The position numbers were made by a program, and so were the translations under genes. A DNA stretch of 16,384 nucleotides from Nitrospirota bacterium (GTDB lineage: Bacteria; Nitrospirota; Thermodesulfovibrionia; Thermodesulfovibrionales; Dissulfurispiraceae). The stretch covers positions 1 to 16,384 of the forward strand of contig DUZI01000007.1 of NCBI GenBank assembly GCA_013349595.1, given 5' to 3'. The notes under the pieces were generated by a model that had not been told where the DNA came from, ran no database searches, and saw nothing but the letters and a program-made list of their open reading frames with translations. Within the stretch, counting starts at the first letter, position 1; the number at the start of each line of letters is the position of its first letter. Positions 15,022 through 16,384 of the stretch are shown piece by piece.

Positions 15022-16323
15022 TTATAATGAACGTTTATCTATTACCCTCTTTGCCTTGCCTTCGCTTCTTGGTATGCTTTTAGGCTCTACGAGGGTTACT
15101 TTTACTCTAAGTCCAATGGCGTTTTCTATGCTCTGTTCAATCTTCTTTCTTATCTCTTCTAATTTTTTGACCTCATCAGAAAGCATCTTTTGAGAAACCT
15201 CTACCTGAACCTCAATTTCATCAAGGTGGTGGGGTCTTGTAATGATTATCTGATAATGAGGCTCTACGCCCTTTACTTCAAGTAGTGCCTTTTCTATCTT
15301 TGATGGAAATACTATAACTCCTCTTAATTTCATCATGTCATCGCTCCTACCAGTGATGCGAGACATGATTACGAGCGTCCTACCGCATTTGCAGTTACCC
15401 CTTATAAGTGATGTAAGGTCTTTTGTCCTAAATCTAATCATTGGCATGCCTTCACGAGTAAGTGTAGTGAGGACTAACTCCCCCTTTTCGCCTTCTGGGA
15501 GTGATTCTAATGTATCAGGGGATATAATTTCTGGATAAAAAAGGTCTTCTGCTATGTGTAATCCCTTTTTTTGCAAACATTCTTGTGCTACACCTGGGCC
15601 AATTATCTCTGTAAGTCCGTAAATATTAAGGGCATGTAATTTAAATCTCTTTTCCAACTCATCACGCATCTTCTCTGTCCACATTTCTGCTCCAAAGACA
15701 CCTGCCTTGAGCTTTATTTTGCTTATTAAACCTTCTTCTTGAGCAACCTCTGATAAATGAAGGGCATAGCTTGGAGTGCTAGTGAGGATAGTGCTTTTAA
15801 AGTCAGTCATTATTTGCACCTGTCTTTTTGTCTGTCCTGCTGAAATAGGTATTACAGTAGCACCAATCTTTTGAGCACCATAATGGACACCCAATCCACC
15901 TGTAAAGAGCCCGTAACCATAGCAGTTTTGAATAATATCATCCCTTGTTGCACCTGCCATTGATAGTGCCCTTGCCATTGCCTCACCCCACAGTTCTATA
16001 TCATTTTTTGTATAGCCTGTTACAACTGGGATACCAGTAGTGCCTGAGGAGGTATGAACTTCCACTATGTCTTTTCTTGGCACTGCAAACATACCAAAGG
16101 GATAACCCTCTCTCAAATCAGCCTTTTCTGTAAAAGGTAACTTCTCTATATCCTTGAGAGATTGAATGTGTTCTGGTTTTATCTTATGTTCTCTGAATTT
16201 TTTCTTGTAAAAAGGGACATTTTCATATGCATAATTAACTATCTTTTTTAGTCTTTCTAATTGTATTACAGCCCTTTCTTTTTGACTCATACATTCTGCC
16301 TTTTGATCCCAAATTATTGCCAT
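15022..16323 (-). CDS. Phenylacetate-CoA ligase family enzyme (PaaK-like, AMP-forming)
   Basis: A 433-residue adenylate-forming enzyme, the normal length for PaaK. It would activate an aryl acid such as phenylacetate with ATP and CoA to the acyl-CoA, AMP and pyrophosphate. Motifs: the phosphate loop HTSSGTTGIPV (90-100), YGLTE (235-239), RTKDLTSL (299-306) with the conserved Asp, and GRSDDMMKLRGVIVFPSKIE (325-344), the hinge into the C-terminal domain. A CxC pair at 311-313 (NCKCGR) is usual in this family. A GGAGG site four bases upstream fixes the ATG. In anaerobes such enzymes accompany indolepyruvate ferredoxin oxidoreductase for aryl-acid production or use. No such gene is visible here, though the upstream side is cut at the window edge. 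Substrate is not determined. Confidence 0.87.
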   Translation of the reverse strand: MAIIWDQKAECMSQKERAVIQLERLKKIVNYAYENVPFYKKKFREHKIKPEHIQSLKDIEKLPFTEKADLREGYPFGMFAVPRKDIVEVHTSSGTTGIPVVTGYTKNDIELWGEAMARALSMAGATRDDIIQNCYGYGLFTGGLGVHYGAQKIGATVIPISAGQTKRQVQIMTDFKSTILTSTPSYALHLSEVAQEEGLISKIKLKAGVFGAEMWTEKMRDELEKRFKLHALNIYGLTEIIGPGVAQECLQKKGLHIAEDLFYPEIISPDTLESLPEGEKGELVLTTLTREGMPMIRFRTKDLTSLIRGNCKCGRTLVIMSRITGRSDDMMKLRGVIVFPSKIEKALLEVKGVEPHYQIIITRPHHLDEIEVQVEVSQKMLSDEVKKLEEIRKKIEQSIENAIGLRVKVTLVEPKSIPRSEGKAKRVIDKRSL

Positions 16324-16384
16324 AGTTCCTCCACTTGTTGTATAAATAATTTGATATAAAAATCACAGGTCATAGAATTTAAGG

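Overview
The window is AT-rich chromosomal DNA from a Gram-negative, probably anaerobic bacterium. It encodes a lipoprotein adaptor, a TolC-type outer-membrane channel and an RND pump, so there are two membranes. A paaK-like CoA ligase paired with a tandem-ACT protein, a DUF3786 protein and a (Thr-Pro)n-linked surface protein together remind me of Nitrospirota (Thermodesulfovibrio-like) or sulfate-reducer relatives. That placement is inference; no rRNA or marker gene fixes it.

Layout. 1-1669 (+): 3' part of a large secreted protein, with 57 Thr-Pro dipeptides followed by a beta-rich, Ser/Thr/Gly/Asn-rich region. 1687-3739 (-): trpE and trpG, the two subunits of anthranilate synthase, convergent with the surface gene. 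3740-4530: gene-poor stretch holding a good promoter for trpE, a 131-bp imperfect palindrome, a small C/G-run repeat of REP type and a decayed AAA-ATPase-like/PD-(D/E)XK gene relic. 4531-8229 (+): leuC-type dehydratase, RidA-family protein, DUF3786 protein and a PhoR-like histidine kinase, packed head to tail. 8230-8535: no convincing gene, but a G+C-richer 239-bp element with 21-bp terminal inverted repeats, nested hairpins and a three-way junction without linkers. 8536-14443 (+): tolC-like channel, lipoprotein adaptor, RND permease and a small DUF2892 membrane protein. 14444-14573: convergent intergenic region with two hairpins. 14574-16323 (-): phenylacetate-CoA-ligase-like enzyme followed by a tandem-ACT protein.

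How the genes fit together. TrpE and TrpG convert chorismate plus glutamine to anthranilate. LeuC would act in leucine synthesis, but its small subunit LeuD is not adjacent; RidA and DUF3786 genes occupy that place. The efflux operon builds an envelope-spanning tripartite pump. The PaaK/ACT pair suggests aryl-acid activation linked to aromatic amino acid metabolism.

The most unusual item is the structured element at 8236-8474, between the kinase gene and the efflux operon. It could be a + strand structured RNA, a leader controlling the efflux operon, or a MITE. G-U wobble positions favour RNA on the + strand.
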